Translations under genes and position numbers: made by a program
Source of the DNA: Pseudomonadota bacterium
Lineage (GTDB): Bacteria > Pseudomonadota > Gammaproteobacteria > Burkholderiales > Burkholderiaceae_B
Assembly: GCA_023423975.1 (NCBI GenBank)
Contig: JAFAEO010000044.1
Span: 1 to 64,000, forward strand
Direction: 5' to 3'
Length of the DNA: 64,000 nt
Notes under the pieces: model-generated
Databases searched by the model: none
Seen by the model: the letters and a program-made list of their open reading frames with translations, nothing else
Told to the model about the DNA's origin: nothing
Shown: piece after piece, positions 24,584 to 33,902 of the stretch
Layout of the letters: each line of letters opens with the position of its first letter
Numbering within the stretch: position 1 is the first letter of the stretch

Positions 24584-27500
24584 TGAAAATGAAATATTTG
24601 CGCTGGTATCTTCGCTGGAAGCCCATTGTTCTGACGATTCTGATCGGGCTGTGCGCCTTTGTGTTCTGGTTCATGGGCACCAATCCGGGCAGCCGCTGGC
24701 TGCTCAATACCGTGATCGGCCAGGTGGGCGGCGAGTTGCATAATGTACGCGGTACGTTATGGAGCGGGATCGAGCTGGAGCGGCTGCTGATCGATACGCC
24801 CGAAATCAAAATTACCGGCCGCGAGGCTGTACTGAAAGTGGACTGGCTCAAACTGTTCAAACGCACCTTGCGTGTAGAGCAGATGAGTGTGGCCGATCTG
24901 GACGTCAAGCTGCTGCCGCTGGAGACAACCGAACCGGCGCCCGAAGATGCCAAGCCATTTGAAATGCCGGGTATTCCGGTTGGCATACAGGTGGATCGGC
25001 TGGATGTAGGCGATTTTGCACTGTTGATGCCCGATGGCTCGGGCCTGCCCGTGGGGCTGAGCAATTTCAGTCTGACCGATTTGCTGATTATTGACCAGCA
25101 TGCCAAAGGCACGCTCAAAAGCGTGCACGTCTCGCATCCGCAGACCGAGGCCGATCTGAACGGTACGCTGGAAGTCGAATCCATCAAAAGCCCGTATCCG
25201 ATGAAGCTGGACTTGAATGCGAAACTGGCGACGCAAAACAAACAGTCGCCGGTATGCCTGAGCCAGTTCGTGCAGATTGGCGGCGTGCTGACCGGCGCGC
25301 TGCAGCAGCGTGACTGCACGTTCGATCTGCACACGCAAGTGGCCGGCGATCTGGAAAAACTGGGGGTGACCCTGCAGGGCAGCGGCCAGGGCGCGCAAGT
25401 GGACGCGTCGTTGAACCTGGGCGTGATGGGCGGCGGCATTCCATTGAACCAGGCCAATGTGAATCTCAAGCTGGGCGATAGTTCGGGCCTGCAGTTCAAG
25501 CTGGACAAAAAGGAAAAACAGGGCGCGGCAGAGTCTGACCGCCTTGCCGGTTCTTTTGCCAGCCAGCGGCTCACGCTCAAGGGGCAGCAAGGGGCGGCCG
25601 ATTCCGTATTGACCACCGATATGACATTTGTGGCAGACGTTCTGGGATTGTCCAATGTGCAGGGATTGCAGTTGAAAGGCACGGTCGATGGCGAGAGCCG
25701 ACTGCAGGGTAAGCCGCTGGCCGCTGACCTGGATATTGATATTGATTCGCAGGGCGTCCTGACGCAGCGCCGGATTGTTGATGGCGAGCAAATGGCGCAG
25801 GCCGTAGCCGACAACATCAAGGCCGCGGCTGCACGGCAGGCCCAGGCAGAGGGCAAAACCGTTACCACGGCAAAGGGCGAGGATGCACTGCAGAAAGCGC
25901 AGCAAACCGCAGCAACCACAGATGCAATACAAACGTCGACTACGCTGGTGGACCTGAACCGTCTGAATATTCGCAAGGCAGATATTGATCTGCAACTGGG
26001 TGAAAACAGTATTACCACATCGGGCAGTTTCGGGCAGCAGGAAAGTGTGCTGCGTCTGAGCGTTGATGCGCCCAAACTGGGCCAGCTGGTCGATGGCGTT
26101 AATGGTACGGCCAAGCTCTCTGGCACACTGGCCGGCACGATTGCCGAGCATGCGATTGATATCAGCGGCAAGGTCAATCAGGGCGAAGCGAAAACCCTTG
26201 GTAAGGCGCCGCTGGACCTGTCGGCCAGCATCAACGGCAAGTGGCACAGGCTGACCGATGGTGTTGACGGCTGGGAAGGCAAGCTGACTGCATTGAACCT
26301 GGCGCATGCCGGCTTGCGGGTGCGCGAGCGCGATCCCTTGCCCTTATTGTTCAGCCCCAATGCGACCGGGGTGCAAAATGCATGGGCGGCCGGGCCTGGC
26401 GCACTGGGCCTGACCCTGCCCGGCGGCTCCGAAGCGCAGATCAAGCTGGACAAGGCCAGTGGCAATGCCCTGGGCATGACCACCGCAGGATCGTTTGCCA
26501 ACCTGACGATCAGCGACAGGTTGATGGACGAGGTGGCCAGGATGACGGCCGCCGGCGATGCGCAGCCGGCCAATGCAACTGACAAGACAGCGCGGGATGC
26601 CGCTGCCAAGGCGCTGGCGCAAAAAACCGCCGGCAGCTTTCCGGATATTGTGTTTGACGGCGACTGGAATATAGCCACGGAAAATGGCCTGCAAGGTACG
26701 GTCAATGTGCGGCGCACGGCAGGCGACCGGTTCGTGCCGCTGGTGCAGAAGATTCCGCTGGATTTTGAGACACTGAGCATCAAGCTGAATGAAACGCGCC
26801 AGGATGAAAAAAATCCGCTGCTGGCCATTGCCGCGCAGGGGCAGGGCCCGCAGTCCAGCCTGGATGCCACGCTGAATCTGGCTATGGCAAATGTGATTCC
26901 GTTGCGTGATGGCAAAGTCCAACTGGCATTGACCGATGGCGCTGCCGTAAACGCAGATTTCGAAACCATTGCCGGCGTTAGTGAAGGGACCGATAGAGTT
27001 ACTGCCAAGGTCGGTTTGCGGGCGCTGAATCTGCAGACCCTGTCGGCGGGCGCCACACCGGCCTCGCTGCTTAACGGCACCGTGGCGCTGGTTGCCGATA
27101 CGCTGCCGGGTAAACGTGAAATTGCCGATTTGAACCTGGATGCACAATTGATCCAGGGCAGCACATGGAACGATAAACCGCTGGCCGGCACGATTCGCAG
27201 CAAGGTGCATCTGGCGGGTATTTTTGATAAGCAGCCGGAACAGGAACAGGCCGATCGCAGTATCAAGCCGAATCTGGACAAGCTGCAGGTGAGCGACACC
27301 GATGTTGACCTGACGCTGGGCAATAACCGGATCACGGCGCATGGCGGCTTCGGACAGGATGCCAGCCAGCTGTATTTAGACGTGAACGCACCGGCGCTGG
27401 CCAATTTCTGGCCGTCCCTGCCGGGCAGTGCGCTGGTCAATGCGGTGGTCGATGGTCGCGTGACCAATCATCGTGCGCAGATTTACGGCATGTATGCGCA

Positions 27501-30500
27501 GGCGCCCAGTCGCGCCCTGGGCAAAGCGCCCGTGGTGTTCGGCCTGAATATCCAGGGCGCCTGGAACAAAGTGGAAGGCGGCCAGGAAGGCTGGGTGGGT
27601 GTGCTGGAAGATCTGCAGTTGCGTCATACCGAGTTGCGGCTGCAGCAGCAAAGCCCGCTGTCCTTGTCGTTCCTGCCGGACGATGGTGGACATCCCATGC
27701 AGTGGGCCACCACGGCCTCCCGCTTTGTGCTGGATCTGCCCGAGAATCGCAGTGCGCAGATCCTGCCCGGCGAGTCTGGGGGCACCGGCAGCCAGTGGCA
27801 GACCAAAGGGCAGATCAAGGATCTGGTCATCAACCCGCAATACCTGATGAATCTGCAAAAAGCCTTTACAGCCGAGGATCCGGCGGCCGCACTTGCCGCC
27901 ACGCAGGCTGCGGACAAGGCGCTGGCGGCGGCTACGGCCGGCAACAAAAAGGCCGAAGATGCGGCCGGCAGCAAAAAAGCAAAGGACAACAGTAACAAGC
28001 GTGCGGCAGCCAACGCCGTGGCCGACAAGGACATCACGCTGGATGCGGACTGGGACCTGGCATTCAACCAGATGCTGACCGGTTCGGCACATATTATGCG
28101 CACCGACGGCACGGGCGTGTTGCCCTTCAAGACACCGGTGCCGCTGGATTTTGACACGATTGCATTTGACATTGAACCGCAGCAAACGCCGCAGGTGCAG
28201 GATGGCTATGTCGTCACGGCCAGCGCTACCGGGGAAAAATCACATCTGAATGCGGATGTGAAACTGGATATGGCAACGCCGCTGTTGCTGCGCGATGCCA
28301 AGGCGGACCTTGCCCTGCGCGACGGTGCAACGCTGACTTTGGAGGCGCTGGTCTCGCCCAAAGGCGGACAGGATGAATCAGACCGCATTCATATGCGTGT
28401 TAATTCCAAGGCGTTGCCCGTCAGCAAGCTGATGGCAGACAGTATTCCCAGGACTTTGCTCAGTACCGATCTGGCGGCCGATGTGGATATGTTCTCGCCC
28501 ACGGCCATCAAATCAGCCACCATCAAGGGCCGTTTTGACAAGGGCAGTATCTGGAATGACAAACCGCTGGTCGGGTCTGTGGACCTGGCAGTGCGCGATC
28601 TGACCCTGGGCGGCCAGGGCAGCACGGGTATAGACCTGAATGCTTTCCAGGTGCCGGCGGCCAATATCGACCTGACCCTGGGTAGCAACAAGATACGCAG
28701 CAAAGGCGCGTTCGGCCAGGCCGACAGCGTGCTGACGCTGGACGTGGACGCGCCGGCCCTGTCTTCCTTCTGGCCCGGCCTGCCTGGCAGCGTCACGGTG
28801 GATGGCACGATCAAGGGAATGGTTGCCAGACATGCGCTGGACCTGAAAGGCATGTTCTCTCAGGGCAAGTCCAGGGAACTGGGCAAGGCGCCGGTCAATT
28901 TCCATTTGGCCGCCGATGGTGCCTGGAGCAAGAACGCGCAGGGCATAGAAGGGTGGCGCGGCACGCTCGCGACGCTGGACGTACAGCACGCAGGCATTAC
29001 CGTTGAACAGGATAAGCCGTGGTCACTGGCGTTTGCGCCTGCGGCAGAGGGCGGGCTGCCGGCCTGGGAAGCCGGGCCATCAAACATCAATATCGGCCTG
29101 CCGGGTAAACACAGCATCGTGATCAATCAGGATGGCACCACGGGCAGCAACGGCAAGTGGCAGACTAAGGGTTCTATCCGCCGTTTTGTGCTCAGTCCTG
29201 CTTTCATTCGTGATATGCAGAAGCTGGTCGATCCGGCCGCCAAGCAGGCGCAAAACGCCAATACAGGGATTATCGACCGGCGCAAGAGCGCGCCGCAGGA
29301 AACCTCCCTGGTGCTCGATTTTGACTGGGATCTGGCCTTTGACGGCGCACTCACCGGCAAGACGGCCGTCAAGCGCGTAAGCGGCGATTTCATGATCCCT
29401 GCGGCAACGCCAATTCCGCTGGGCCTGAACAATATGCTGGTGGGCGCCAATTTCACCAAGACCGGCGCCACCACCAGTACTGCCAACCTGAATCTGGCTT
29501 TTGATACGCAAAACAAAGGCAACCTGAAAGGGACCGGGGCCATCGCGTTCAACGGGCTGGCCCCGAACCTGAATGGCGGCTCGAAAATCACGCTCAATGG
29601 CAATCTGGCCGATATCAGCTGGATGGGGCCGCTTACCGGCGATATGCTGGACCTGGGCGGGGCCGTGGCGCTGAACGTGACGGCGCAATCGCGCGCCAAC
29701 GGGCAGTGGACCACCAGCGGCAAGATTTCCGGTTCCAAAGTGAAGATCGTGGAAATCGACAACGGCATTCGCCTGCTCGATGGCACGCTGGAGGCCACCT
29801 TGCGCGACAACCAGGTGGTCATCAACACGCTGCGCTTCCCGTCGGTGATCCGCATTAAGGCCAATGAGTGGCGCACCAAGAAATGGATTGACGATAATGT
29901 AGAGGCCCAGAACGGTTCATTGGGCATTACCGGCAAATGGAACCTGAATACCAGCAAGGGTGATTTCCGGATCGTCTTCGATCATTATCCGATCATTCAG
30001 CGCTCTGATCGATTTGTGATGATCAGTGGCGATGTGGATATCAATGCGCCCCTGCCCAAGGTGGATATCAAGGGCAAAGTCACGGCCGATGCCGGCTGGG
30101 CCAGCGTGGATATTCTGGGCAGTGTGCCGGCCGTGGATGGCGATGTGATTGTGCTCAAGCCGGGTCAGACGAAAGTGGTCAAGGAAGAATCTCCCCTGGA
30201 CCTGACGCTGGATTTTACGGTGGACCTGGGTAAGCGCTTTTATATCGTCGGGCTGGGGCTGGACTCCGGCCTGGTGGGTTCGCTCAACGTGATTCAGGAA
30301 AAGAACCAACTGACCGGTGTGGGCGCCTTCCGCACGCGGGGCGGGGCGATCGAAGCCTATGGACAGCGCCTGCAGATCCGTCGCGGTCGCATCACGTTCC
30401 AGGGTAACCTGGCCAATCCGATCCTGGATATTGAAGCCTTGCGCACCGGTCTGGATGTAGAGGCAGGGGTCAAGGTGGTGGGCACGGCCAAAAAGCCCAA

Positions 30501-30954
30501 GATCGATCTGGTGTCCTATCCGGACGTGAGCGAGGTGGAAAAACTGTCCTGGCTGCTGATGGGGCGTGGCCCCGACAGCAGCGGCAGCGATGCGGCCCTG
30601 CTGTTTTCGGTGGGTTCGTCCATTGTGGGTGGGGGCGAACCGTTTTATCGCAAGCTGGGGCTGGACGATATTGCCATCCGTTCGGGCAATGTCGGCAAGT
30701 CCGGTACGGTTCTGCCCGAAAAAACAGTGGCCTCCAGCGTCAACCAGGAGTCGTCGAGCGACCTGTCCCAGCAGTTTTTCGTGGCCAGCAAGAAATTTGA
30801 AAACGGGATGACGGTGAGCGTAGAGCAGGCCATGGCCGGCACCGGCACCGTGCTGCGCGGCAGCTACCGACTGTTCAGGAACCTGTCGGCCGATATCAAA
30901 GGCGGCACCGTTAATGGGCTGGAACTGGTCTATCGCCGGTTTTTCAGGGACTGA
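24583..30954 (+). CDS. tamB: Translocation and assembly module protein TamB, unusually long, with three internal repeats
   Basis: A 2123-residue AsmA-like envelope-spanning protein, much longer than E. coli TamB (about 1260). A single N-terminal membrane helix (PIVLTILIGLCAFVFWFMG, about residues 15-33) anchors it in the inner membrane. The rest is periplasmic beta-taco repeat. The C-terminal ~300 residues are the conserved DUF490 domain (TFQGNLANPILDIEALRTG, then DVSEVEKLSWLLMGRGPD) that meets TamA. The extra length comes from three copies of a ~445-residue module starting near residues 457, 898 and 1352. Ala/Lys-rich low-complexity patches (for example residues ~1105-1145) separate sub-blocks. 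It overlaps tamA by one base. The role is the TAM complex or a lipid bridge to the outer membrane. Confidence 0.95.
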   Translation: MKMKYLRWYLRWKPIVLTILIGLCAFVFWFMGTNPGSRWLLNTVIGQVGGELHNVRGTLWSGIELERLLIDTPEIKITGREAVLKVDWLKLFKRTLRVEQMSVADLDVKLLPLETTEPAPEDAKPFEMPGIPVGIQVDRLDVGDFALLMPDGSGLPVGLSNFSLTDLLIIDQHAKGTLKSVHVSHPQTEADLNGTLEVESIKSPYPMKLDLNAKLATQNKQSPVCLSQFVQIGGVLTGALQQRDCTFDLHTQVAGDLEKLGVTLQGSGQGAQVDASLNLGVMGGGIPLNQANVNLKLGDSSGLQFKLDKKEKQGAAESDRLAGSFASQRLTLKGQQGAADSVLTTDMTFVADVLGLSNVQGLQLKGTVDGESRLQGKPLAADLDIDIDSQGVLTQRRIVDGEQMAQAVADNIKAAAARQAQAEGKTVTTAKGEDALQKAQQTAATTDAIQTSTTLVDLNRLNIRKADIDLQLGENSITTSGSFGQQESVLRLSVDAPKLGQLVDGVNGTAKLSGTLAGTIAEHAIDISGKVNQGEAKTLGKAPLDLSASINGKWHRLTDGVDGWEGKLTALNLAHAGLRVRERDPLPLLFSPNATGVQNAWAAGPGALGLTLPGGSEAQIKLDKASGNALGMTTAGSFANLTISDRLMDEVARMTAAGDAQPANATDKTARDAAAKALAQKTAGSFPDIVFDGDWNIATENGLQGTVNVRRTAGDRFVPLVQKIPLDFETLSIKLNETRQDEKNPLLAIAAQGQGPQSSLDATLNLAMANVIPLRDGKVQLALTDGAAVNADFETIAGVSEGTDRVTAKVGLRALNLQTLSAGATPASLLNGTVALVADTLPGKREIADLNLDAQLIQGSTWNDKPLAGTIRSKVHLAGIFDKQPEQEQADRSIKPNLDKLQVSDTDVDLTLGNNRITAHGGFGQDASQLYLDVNAPALANFWPSLPGSALVNAVVDGRVTNHRAQIYGMYAQAPSRALGKAPVVFGLNIQGAWNKVEGGQEGWVGVLEDLQLRHTELRLQQQSPLSLSFLPDDGGHPMQWATTASRFVLDLPENRSAQILPGESGGTGSQWQTKGQIKDLVINPQYLMNLQKAFTAEDPAAALAATQAADKALAAATAGNKKAEDAAGSKKAKDNSNKRAAANAVADKDITLDADWDLAFNQMLTGSAHIMRTDGTGVLPFKTPVPLDFDTIAFDIEPQQTPQVQDGYVVTASATGEKSHLNADVKLDMATPLLLRDAKADLALRDGATLTLEALVSPKGGQDESDRIHMRVNSKALPVSKLMADSIPRTLLSTDLAADVDMFSPTAIKSATIKGRFDKGSIWNDKPLVGSVDLAVRDLTLGGQGSTGIDLNAFQVPAANIDLTLGSNKIRSKGAFGQADSVLTLDVDAPALSSFWPGLPGSVTVDGTIKGMVARHALDLKGMFSQGKSRELGKAPVNFHLAADGAWSKNAQGIEGWRGTLATLDVQHAGITVEQDKPWSLAFAPAAEGGLPAWEAGPSNINIGLPGKHSIVINQDGTTGSNGKWQTKGSIRRFVLSPAFIRDMQKLVDPAAKQAQNANTGIIDRRKSAPQETSLVLDFDWDLAFDGALTGKTAVKRVSGDFMIPAATPIPLGLNNMLVGANFTKTGATTSTANLNLAFDTQNKGNLKGTGAIAFNGLAPNLNGGSKITLNGNLADISWMGPLTGDMLDLGGAVALNVTAQSRANGQWTTSGKISGSKVKIVEIDNGIRLLDGTLEATLRDNQVVINTLRFPSVIRIKANEWRTKKWIDDNVEAQNGSLGITGKWNLNTSKGDFRIVFDHYPIIQRSDRFVMISGDVDINAPLPKVDIKGKVTADAGWASVDILGSVPAVDGDVIVLKPGQTKVVKEESPLDLTLDFTVDLGKRFYIVGLGLDSGLVGSLNVIQEKNQLTGVGAFRTRGGAIEAYGQRLQIRRGRITFQGNLANPILDIEALRTGLDVEAGVKVVGTAKKPKIDLVSYPDVSEVEKLSWLLMGRGPDSSGSDAALLFSVGSSIVGGGEPFYRKLGLDDIAIRSGNVGKSGTVLPEKTVASSVNQESSSDLSQQFFVASKKFENGMTVSVEQAMAGTGTVLRGSYRLFRNLSADIKGGTVNGLELVYRRFFRD
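25951..29560 (+). repeat. Triplicated ~1.35-kb module inside tamB
   Basis: Three diverged copies start near 25951, 27274 and 28636. Each opens with D(I/V)DL-x-LG-x-N-x-I (DIDLQLGENSI, DVDLTLGNNRI, NIDLTLGSNKI) and continues GSFGQQ / GGFGQD / GAFGQA. Each then has LGKAP, a W-x-G-x-L block (GWEGKLTALNL, GWVGVLEDLQL, GWRGTLATLDV) and a D-W-(D/N)-(L/I)-A block. Copies 1 and 2 end with near-identical GSTWNDKPLAG and GSIWNDKPLVG. The copies differ at most positions, so this is an old duplication and not an assembly error. Confidence 0.85.
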
Positions 30955-31039
30955 TGAAAAATGCATACTCCCCTGCACCCGCAGGGGCTACAATGGCGCT
31001 TTTCCCTTCGGGGCAGACCCCAGCAGAGAGATACAGTCT

Positions 31040-31603
31040 ATGAGTATCAAGAACGACCGGTGGATTCGGCAGGCGGCGCAAGACGGCATGATCACCCCTT
31101 TCGAGGCGGGTCAGGTGCGCGAACATAACGGGCAGAAGATCGTCAGCTACGGCACTAGCAGCTATGGTTACGATGTGCGTTGTGCCGACGAATTCAAGAT
31201 TTTTACCAACATCAATTCCACGATTGTGGATCCGAAGAACTTCGACGAAAAATCCTTTGTGGATTTCAAGGGTGATGTTTGCATTATTCCGCCGAACTCG
31301 TTTGCGCTTGCCCGCACCGTTGAGTATTTCCGCATCCCGCGCGAAGTGCTTACCATCTGCCTGGGCAAAAGCACCTACGCGCGCTGCGGCATTATCGTGA
31401 ACGTGACGCCGCTGGAGCCGGAGTGGGAAGGCCATGTTACGCTGGAGTTTTCCAACACAACGCCGTTGCCCGCAAAAATCTATGCCGGCGAGGGATGTGC
31501 CCAGTTTTTGTTCCTGCAGGGCGATGAGGTATGCGAAACATCATATCGCGATCGTGGCGGGAAGTATCAGGGTCAACAAGGCGTCACACTTCCAAGAACA
31601 TAA
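31040..31603 (+). CDS. dcd: dCTP deaminase
   Basis: A 187-residue homotrimeric enzyme that deaminates dCTP to dUTP, the route to dTMP. Marks are KIVSYGTSSYGYDVRCADEF near residue 36, GKSTYARCGIIVNVTPLEPE (about residues 111-130) carrying the catalytic Glu, and the C-terminal GKYQGQQGVTLPRT that closes over the nucleotide. Length and ends match the E. coli-type enzyme. GAGAG lies about eleven bases before the ATG. In the gap after tamB a perfect hairpin CCCCTGC-ACCC-GCAGGGG (30970-30987) has no T-run, so it is not a normal terminator. A -10-like TACAAT follows it at 30990-30995. Confidence 0.96.
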   Translation: MSIKNDRWIRQAAQDGMITPFEAGQVREHNGQKIVSYGTSSYGYDVRCADEFKIFTNINSTIVDPKNFDEKSFVDFKGDVCIIPPNSFALARTVEYFRIPREVLTICLGKSTYARCGIIVNVTPLEPEWEGHVTLEFSNTTPLPAKIYAGEGCAQFLFLQGDEVCETSYRDRGGKYQGQQGVTLPRT

Positions 31604-31637
31604 TCAGGCTATTTGATCAGCCTGCCAGGAGTACCCG

Positions 31638-33902
31638 ATGAAATTTCGTTTTCCCATCGTCATCATTGACGAAGACTTCCGCTCGGACAGCGCGTCCGGT
31701 TTCGGTATTCGTGCCCTTGCCGATGCCATCAAGGCAGAAGGCGTCGAGGTTCTTGGCGTAACCAGTTATGGCGACTTAAGTTCGTTTGCCCAGCAGCAAA
31801 GCCGGGCCAGCGCCTTCATCCTGTCCATTGACGATGAAGAGTTCGATGTGGACTCGCGCGAAGACGTGGCGCATGCCATCCGCAATTTGCGAACCTTTAT
31901 TGGCGAGCTGCGCTTTCGCAATGAAGACATTCCCATTTATCTGTATGGTGAGACCCGCACCTCCGAACATATTCCCAATGACATCCTGCGTGAACTGCAT
32001 GGTTTCATTCATATGTTCGAAGATACGCCCGAGTTCGTGGCGCGCCATATTATTCGTGAATCCAAAAGCTATCTGGACGGGCTCTCGCCGCCGTTTTTCC
32101 GCGAACTGGTCAAGTATGCGCAGGACGGCTCCTACTCCTGGCATTGCCCGGGGCACTCCGGCGGCGTGGCGTTTCTGAAGAGCCCGGTGGGGCAGATGTT
32201 TCACCAGTTCTTTGGTGAAAATATGTTGCGCGCAGACGTGTGCAATGCGGTTGAGGAACTGGGCCAGCTGCTGGACCATACCGGTCCGGTGGCCGAGTCA
32301 GAGCGCAACGCCGCCCGTATCTTTCATGCCGATCACTGTTATTTCGTGACCAACGGCACTTCCACCTCCAACAAGGTGGTGTGGCATGCCAACGTGGCCA
32401 ACGATGACGTGGTGGTGGTCGATCGCAATTGTCATAAATCGATCCTGCACGCCATTACCATGACAGGTGCAATACCGGTGTTCCTGCGTCCTACGCGCAA
32501 CCACCTGGGTATTATCGGCCCCATTCCGCTGGAAGAGTTCGACCCTGAAAACATTCAGAAGAAAATCGAAGCCAATCCGTTTGCCCGCAAGCTCAAGAAC
32601 AAGACGCCGCGTATTCTGACGCTCACGCAAAGTACCTATGACGGCGTGATCTACAACGTGGAGATGATCAAGGAAAAACTGGGCACTATTGTTGATACGC
32701 TGCACTTTGACGAAGCCTGGCTGCCGCATGCGGCATTTCATGAGTTTTACGCCAATATGCACGCGATCGGCCCGAACCGGCCACGCAGCAAGGACGCGAT
32801 GGTATTTGCCACGCACTCCACGCATAAGCTGCTTGCCGGCATTTCCCAGGCGTCGCAGATCGTGGTGCAGGAGTCTGAGAACCGCAAGCTGGATCGCAAT
32901 ATTTTCAACGAAGCGTTTCTCATGCACACCTCTACCTCGCCGCAGTACGCGATTATTGCATCGTGCGATGTGTCGGCCGCCATGATGGAGCCGCCCGGCG
33001 GCACCGCTCTGGTTGCCGAAAGTATCCGCGAAGCGCTGGATTTTCGCCGGGCGATGCGCAAGGTGGCCTCGGAGTATGGTCGCAATGACTGGTGGTTCAA
33101 GGTCTGGGGGCCGAATCGCCTGGTTTCCGAAGGTATCGGCTTTCAGGAAGATTGGGTGCTGGAGTCTGGCGACGAGTGGCACGGCTTTGGCGACCTGGCC
33201 GAGAACTTCAATATGCTGGATCCGATCAAGGCGACCATTATCACGCCGGGGCTGGATATTGACGGTCACTTTGCCGACAGTGGCATTCCTGCGGCGCTGG
33301 TGTCCAAGTACCTGGCCGAGCATGGCATTGTGGTGGAAAAAACCGGCCTGTATTCGTTCTTTATCCTGTTTACCATTGGCATTACCAAGGGCCGCTGGAA
33401 TACGCTGGTGACGGCGCTGCAGCAGTTCAAGGATGATTACGATCGCAATGCGCCGCTGTGGCGTATCCTGCCCGAGTTCTGCGCTGACTTTAAACAGTAT
33501 GAACGCATGGGCCTGCGCGATTTGTGCCAGAAAATTCATGAGGCTTACAGCCAGCATGATGTGGCACGTCTGACAACCGAAGTCTATCTGTCGGATATGG
33601 TGCCGGCGCTCAAGCCTTCGGATGCGTTTGCCAAAATGGCGCACCGCGAAGTGGAGCGTGTGCCGCTGGACGAGCTCGAAGGTCGCGTGACTGGGGTGCT
33701 GCTCACACCGTATCCTCCGGGCATTCCGCTGCTGATCCCGGGCGAGCGCTTTAACAAGACCATTGTGGAGTACCTGAAGTTTGCGCGCGGTTTCAATGCG
33801 AAATTTCCGGGCTTCGAAACCTTTATCCATGGCCTGGGTCATGTGGTTGAGGATGATGGTCGCGACTTTTTCTACGTGGACTGCCTGAGACTGGATGAGT
33901 GA
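31638..33902 (+). CDS. Orn/Lys/Arg decarboxylase, PLP-dependent (fold type I, biodegradative class)
   Basis: A 754-residue enzyme of the LdcI/AdiA/SpeF group. A flavodoxin-like wing domain covers about residues 1-130 (starting RFPIVIIDEDFRSDSASGFG). The PLP domain contains SWHCPGHSGGVAFLKSPVG near residue 171 and the cofactor lysine in ATHSTHKLLAGISQASQI near residue 400. The C-terminal domain ends LTPYPPGIPLLIPGERF, which is diagnostic of the family. It decarboxylates a basic amino acid to a polyamine or diamine. Arginine, lysine and ornithine cannot be told apart here. AGGAG nine bases before the ATG supports the start. Its last eight bases overlap the next gene. Confidence 0.93.
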   Translation: MKFRFPIVIIDEDFRSDSASGFGIRALADAIKAEGVEVLGVTSYGDLSSFAQQQSRASAFILSIDDEEFDVDSREDVAHAIRNLRTFIGELRFRNEDIPIYLYGETRTSEHIPNDILRELHGFIHMFEDTPEFVARHIIRESKSYLDGLSPPFFRELVKYAQDGSYSWHCPGHSGGVAFLKSPVGQMFHQFFGENMLRADVCNAVEELGQLLDHTGPVAESERNAARIFHADHCYFVTNGTSTSNKVVWHANVANDDVVVVDRNCHKSILHAITMTGAIPVFLRPTRNHLGIIGPIPLEEFDPENIQKKIEANPFARKLKNKTPRILTLTQSTYDGVIYNVEMIKEKLGTIVDTLHFDEAWLPHAAFHEFYANMHAIGPNRPRSKDAMVFATHSTHKLLAGISQASQIVVQESENRKLDRNIFNEAFLMHTSTSPQYAIIASCDVSAAMMEPPGGTALVAESIREALDFRRAMRKVASEYGRNDWWFKVWGPNRLVSEGIGFQEDWVLESGDEWHGFGDLAENFNMLDPIKATIITPGLDIDGHFADSGIPAALVSKYLAEHGIVVEKTGLYSFFILFTIGITKGRWNTLVTALQQFKDDYDRNAPLWRILPEFCADFKQYERMGLRDLCQKIHEAYSQHDVARLTTEVYLSDMVPALKPSDAFAKMAHREVERVPLDELEGRVTGVLLTPYPPGIPLLIPGERFNKTIVEYLKFARGFNAKFPGFETFIHGLGHVVEDDGRDFFYVDCLRLDE

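Noticed and set aside
24489..26307. Long minus-strand frames (562 and 516 residues) opposite tamA-tamB
   Set aside because: They are Ser/Cys/Pro- or His/Gln-rich, the typical complement of GC-rich coding DNA, and they oppose genes with clear domains and overlap coupling.
25951..29560. tamB repeats as an assembly duplication
   Set aside because: The three copies differ at most amino-acid positions, so they cannot be a collapsed or duplicated read artefact.
30970..30987. Hairpin between tamB and dcd as a terminator
   Set aside because: The stem is perfect, but no T-run follows on either strand; it is noted in the dcd entry only.
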